A DNA stretch of 16,201 nt from Bacilli bacterium. Lineage in GTDB: Bacteria > Bacillota_I > Bacilli_A > ML615J-28 > CAG-698. The position numbers were made by a program, and so were the translations under genes. This document shows, piece after piece, positions 13,792-16,201 of the stretch. Each line of letters opens with the position of its first letter. Position 1 is the stretch's first letter. The notes under the pieces were generated by a model. That model ran no database searches. It worked only from the letters and a program-made list of their open reading frames with translations, and was not told the DNA's origin. Location: assembly GCA_028691715.1 (NCBI GenBank), contig JAQUYR010000017.1:3858-20058 (forward strand), in the 5' to 3' direction.

Positions 13792-15189
13792 ATGTTAAAA
13801 AGAAGCAAACTATTAGCCATTTTTCTTCTATTATTTATCTTTTTAAGTGGCTGTAGCAGTAAATGCATTGATGAATGTGAAAAATGTCTCGAAAATCCAA
13901 GTGTTGAGGAATGTCCTGAATGCGATATTACCAAAGCGGAATGTGATGAATTATTTCCTTGCCCAGAGGCCCCGCTTCCAACTGAAGCAGAATGTGATGA
14001 ATTATATCCTCCTGAACTTTGTAAGGAATGTCCCGAAGATCCCCAAGTGGAACCTGTTAAATTAGGAATTGATAACATAGATCAGTATTTAGGATACTTT
14101 GAAGGAAAGAGAGTGGGATTGATAACCAATCAAACAGGATTTAATAGTGAATTCCGATCTACAATTGATATTCTATATGAAAAGACCAATTTAACAGCCC
14201 TTTTCGCTCCAGAGCATGGAATTAGAGGAAATGTTAGTGCTGGAGGAAGTATTGCTACTTATGTAGATGAAGCTACAGGACTAAATGTTTATAGTTTGTA
14301 TGGTAGTACAACAATACCAACGGCCGAGATGATGAATCAAATCGATGTCATGTGTGTTGATATCCAGGATGTAGGTGCTAGATTCTATACATATGTCTAT
14401 ACAATGGCCAATGCTATGAAGGCTTGTACCCTTTATGATAAGGAATTTGTTGTCTTTGATCGACCAAATCCTGTTGGTGGAGAAGCAGTACAGGGAAATG
14501 TTCTCGATATGAGCTATTCATCATTTATCGGGATGTATCCAATAGTACAGCGACACGGAATGACAATTGGTGAAATCGCTAAGCTTTTTGTTCTTTTAGA
14601 TGATGGAATTGATATCGATGTTAAAGTTGTTCCGATGACTGGATGGAAACGTGATATGTATTATGATGAAACGAATTTACCATGGATTCCACCATCGCCT
14701 AATATCCCAACAATTGAAACAGCAGTGGTATATACAGCTACTTGTATTTTTGAAGGAACAAATTTTAGTGAAGGAAGAGGGACTCAAAAACCATTCGAAA
14801 TGATAGGAGCTCCTTATGTTAATGCTGAGGAGTATGCTAAAGCTCTAAATAATTTGAATCTTCCAGGAGTTTATTTTACCCCAACATACTTTACTCCAAC
14901 TTCTTCAAAGAATAGTGGTGTACTATGCTATGGAGTTCTAGTTCATGTAACTGATAGAACAACCTTTGAATCTGTTAAGACAGGTTGGGCGATGATTGAA
15001 GTCGCCAGAGATTTGTATCCTGAAGATTTTGTTGTCCTTGGTAACAAGGAACGCTGTTCTATGGATTTGTTGAGCGGAAATAACTATCTTCGTTTAAGAA
15101 CATATTCATTATCGGAATTATTCGACATAATTGATGAAGACACAGAAGAATTCTTAAAATTACGTAATGAGTGCTTGATTTACAATTAA
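13792..15189 (+). CDS. namZ: NamZ/YbbC-like exo-beta-N-acetylmuramidase lipoprotein (DUF1343)
   Basis: 465 residues. The family (DUF1343, GH171) removes terminal N-acetylmuramic acid from peptidoglycan fragments outside the cell; Bacillus subtilis NamZ is the reference. The signal peptide ends in the lipobox LSGC with Cys21 as lipid anchor. An acidic, cysteine-rich linker (22 to about 88) follows, then the catalytic domain from about 90. That domain shows GLITNQTG (109-116), the APEHGIRG motif (139-146) whose Glu141 is the likely catalytic acid, then DIQDVGARFYTY, FDRPNP and EGTNFSEGRGTQKPFE. The linker has ten cysteines (25, 29, 32, 41, 44, 51, 57, 68, 77, 80) and a 17-residue tandem repeat, which I do not know from other NamZ proteins. 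GAGGTG precedes the ATG. It has its own promoter and terminator. Confidence 0.88.
   Translation: MLKRSKLLAIFLLLFIFLSGCSSKCIDECEKCLENPSVEECPECDITKAECDELFPCPEAPLPTEAECDELYPPELCKECPEDPQVEPVKLGIDNIDQYLGYFEGKRVGLITNQTGFNSEFRSTIDILYEKTNLTALFAPEHGIRGNVSAGGSIATYVDEATGLNVYSLYGSTTIPTAEMMNQIDVMCVDIQDVGARFYTYVYTMANAMKACTLYDKEFVVFDRPNPVGGEAVQGNVLDMSYSSFIGMYPIVQRHGMTIGEIAKLFVLLDDGIDIDVKVVPMTGWKRDMYYDETNLPWIPPSPNIPTIETAVVYTATCIFEGTNFSEGRGTQKPFEMIGAPYVNAEEYAKALNNLNLPGVYFTPTYFTPTSSKNSGVLCYGVLVHVTDRTTFESVKTGWAMIEVARDLYPEDFVVLGNKERCSMDLLSGNNYLRLRTYSLSELFDIIDEDTEEFLKLRNECLIYN
13933..14034 (+). repeat. 51-bp tandem repeat in the NamZ linker
   Basis: Two 51-bp units lie head to tail (13933-13983 and 13984-14034). 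The first 27 bases of each differ at only three positions; the rest has diverged. They encode KAECDELFP... and EAECDELYP..., giving a two-copy 17-residue repeat with a shared CDEL core. The near identity of the first half at DNA level suggests a fairly recent internal duplication. Confidence 0.7.
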
Positions 15190-15198
15190 TAAACATAA

Positions 15199-15233
15199 AA
15201 AAAGAAATGCTTCTTTTATTAGCATTTCTTTTT
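15199..15233. terminator. Bidirectional terminator after namZ
   Basis: AAAAAGAAATGCT (15199-15211) pairs perfectly with AGCATTTCTTTTT (15221-15233): 13 bp with a 9-nt loop. A-rich before and T-rich after, so it serves both namZ and the convergent small lipoprotein gene, whose stop codon (15234-15232) overlaps the stem. Confidence 0.85.
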
Positions 15234-15633
15234 ATTTTCCTTGAAAGATATTAATCATTTCATCAGGATTTAAAGTTATTGGTAATAAGAAACAATTACC
15301 TCTTACTAAATCAGATTTCTGAAGATCTTCTAAAGCTCCTTTAAGAGTAGAACTATTTTCGATTGCCTTGTCCATTTCACTAGTAGACTTAAATTCAAAG
15401 ACTATTGCATAACTGAGAAGATCACCACTGAAAGCATGGACGGTAACCGAAATTTTTTCACCATCTTTACCATCAAAGACATTTTCATAATCAGTAGCCG
15501 TATCTTCATCATAAGTATAACCAGCATCTTCAAAAGACTTTTTGATTGAATTGAAAGAAGATGTACAAGCTGTTAAAGTTAAAGTCAAAATTAAAAGAAC
15601 TAAAATCAATAAACCATTTTTTACATTTTTCAT
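15232..15633 (-). CDS. Small lipoprotein of unknown function
   Basis: 133 residues from the ATG at 15633. I do not recognise the family. The signal peptide (KNVKNG, then a Leu/Thr-rich core) ends in the lipobox LTAC, so Cys23 should be lipid-modified. The remaining 110 residues are acidic and look like one compact alpha/beta domain: a helix with FNSIKKSFEDAGY, beta-like segments ISVTVHAF and YAIVFEF, and a helical TSEMDKAIENSSTLKGALEDL. One further cysteine (GNCF) is near the end. A longer in-frame ATG at 15675 is ruled out because it lies upstream of the predicted transcript start. The ribosome binding site AAGGAG (15650-15645) is 11 nt from this ATG but only 2 nt from an alternative ATG at 15642, which would add three residues. 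Confidence 0.75.
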   Translation of the reverse strand: MKNVKNGLLILVLLILTLTLTACTSSFNSIKKSFEDAGYTYDEDTATDYENVFDGKDGEKISVTVHAFSGDLLSYAIVFEFKSTSEMDKAIENSSTLKGALEDLQKSDLVRGNCFLLPITLNPDEMINIFQGK

Positions 15634-15658
15634 GATAAACATTTCTCCTTCTGACTCA

Positions 15659-15687
15659 ATTATACTATATTTCAAAAAAATTGTAAA
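15659..15687 (-). promoter_or_regulatory. Promoter of the small lipoprotein gene
   Basis: On the minus strand: -35 TTTACA (15687-15682), 17-bp spacer, perfect -10 TATAAT (15664-15659). The transcript would start near 15652, directly before the AAGGAG ribosome binding site. This excludes the upstream ATG at 15675 as start codon. Confidence 0.7.
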
Positions 15688-15726
15688 ACAAAACCATCTA
15701 ACTCTATGATAGATAATTAAAATTTA

Positions 15727-15755
15727 TGGAAAAAATGGAAATTTTATGTTATAAT
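15727..15755 (+). promoter_or_regulatory. Promoter of the truncated membrane-protein gene
   Basis: -35 TGGAAA (15727-15732), 17-bp spacer, extended -10 TGT-TATAAT (15747-15755). The start is expected near 15762, just ahead of the GGAGGT ribosome binding site. Confidence 0.6.
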
Positions 15756-15779
15756 TTTTGTAGCAAAAATGGAGGTAAT

Positions 15780-16201
15780 ATGTTTAAAAGAATTGCAACA
15801 TACAAGATTACTACAATAATTACCTGTACTCTATCAATCCTCAATGCGATGTTTTATTTTTCGATGCGTTGTATATGGAGTGGTATTGGTAAGGTCTTGA
15901 ATGGAAATCAGATGATTCCCCTTGTGATTATGGGAGTTTTTGTTTTAGTAGCAATTATTGCCTGGGTACTGGCTTGGCTACGCAAAGAAAAAATATTGAT
16001 GTATATAACCCTGTTTATAACCCTTGTTTTGGATGTGGGGCTTTTCTTCATTATTAAATTAGGTGCTTCTGATTATCTTTTGTTTATTCTTCGTGATTTT
16101 CTTGATTGCTTGTTATATGGAATAGCTATTCTTTTGGTAGTTTGGATAATATACTTTTATTCTGATAGTAAATTAACTAAAATGAAAGTTTTAAAGAGTT
16201 T
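15780..16201 (+). CDS. Membrane protein of unknown function (3' end outside the window)
   Basis: An open frame starts at the ATG at 15780, 4 nt after GGAGG (15771-15775), and runs to the window edge without a stop: 140 codons, C-terminus missing. A short basic start (MFKRIATYK) is followed by four hydrophobic segments at about residues 10-28, 46-66, 72-94 and 101-126. A basic stretch (SKLTKMKVLKS) comes next, at the edge. No motif identifies the family. A four-helix N-terminal membrane domain followed by a soluble domain beyond the edge is possible, but cannot be told from here. It is divergent from the small lipoprotein gene and has its own promoter. Confidence 0.75.
   Translation, partial: MFKRIATYKITTIITCTLSILNAMFYFSMRCIWSGIGKVLNGNQMIPLVIMGVFVLVAIIAWVLAWLRKEKILMYITLFITLVLDVGLFFIIKLGASDYLLFILRDFLDCLLYGIAILLVVWIIYFYSDSKLTKMKVLKS

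Noticed and set aside
13731..14078. 115-codon Ser/His-rich reverse-strand frame
   Set aside because: It is the antisense reading of the Cys/Glu-rich namZ linker plus the upstream region. It overlaps the namZ promoter and signal peptide and has low-complexity composition with no domain.
12638..15189. MurNAc salvage cluster (EIIC importer plus NamZ)
   Set aside because: A terminator and a separate promoter divide the two genes. The EIIC is of the PTS_EIIC_2 type, not a MurP-like EIIBC, and no murQ, murR, nagZ or amiE neighbour is present in the window.

Overview
The window is AT-rich DNA from a low-GC, Gram-positive-type bacterium (Bacillota or a related Mollicutes-like lineage). The evidence is two-fold: strong AGGAGG-type ribosome binding sites with TTGACA/TATAAT-like promoters, and lipoproteins with lipoboxes in place of periplasmic proteins. 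TGA is used as a stop (genes ending at 1350 and 13678), so this is the standard code and not the Mycoplasma code. I cannot name the genus. It looks like ordinary chromosome: no insertion sequence, phage, CRISPR, tRNA or rRNA was seen.

Layout: (1) 1-674, minus: start of a six-helix membrane protein (DUF998-like), cut by the window edge. (2) 790-1350, plus: GNAT acetyltransferase. (3) 1603-4528, plus: potassium-uptake operon ktrB-ktrA plus a SRD5A/DUF1295-type membrane protein, with a clear promoter before it and a strong terminator after it. (4) 4610-10716, plus: complete oligopeptide ABC transporter operon oppB-C-D-F-A. Its promoter is preceded by two or three phased, GCG-centred, cre-like operator sites; a hairpin sits just before the binding-protein gene; a terminator ends it. 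(5) 10777-11631, plus: BmrR-type MerR regulator with a textbook 19-bp-spacer promoter and a palindromic operator, probably controlling itself. (6) 11665-12486, minus: Cof-type HAD phosphatase. (7) 12638-13678, plus: stand-alone PTS EIIC-like membrane protein. (8) 13792-15189, plus: NamZ/YbbC-like exo-N-acetylmuramidase lipoprotein with a cysteine-rich linker. (9) 15232-15633, minus: small lipoprotein of unknown function. (10) 15780-end, plus: start of a four-helix membrane protein, cut by the edge.

The themes are envelope transport (K+, peptides, possibly a sugar) and cell-wall turnover. Nearly every transcription unit is insulated by its own promoter and intrinsic terminator, two of them bidirectional between convergent genes. 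I found no convincing new multi-gene system. The most unusual items are the Cys-rich, internally duplicated linker of the NamZ-like lipoprotein, the phased operator array before opp, the MerR self-operator, and a likely ATT start codon for the GNAT gene.
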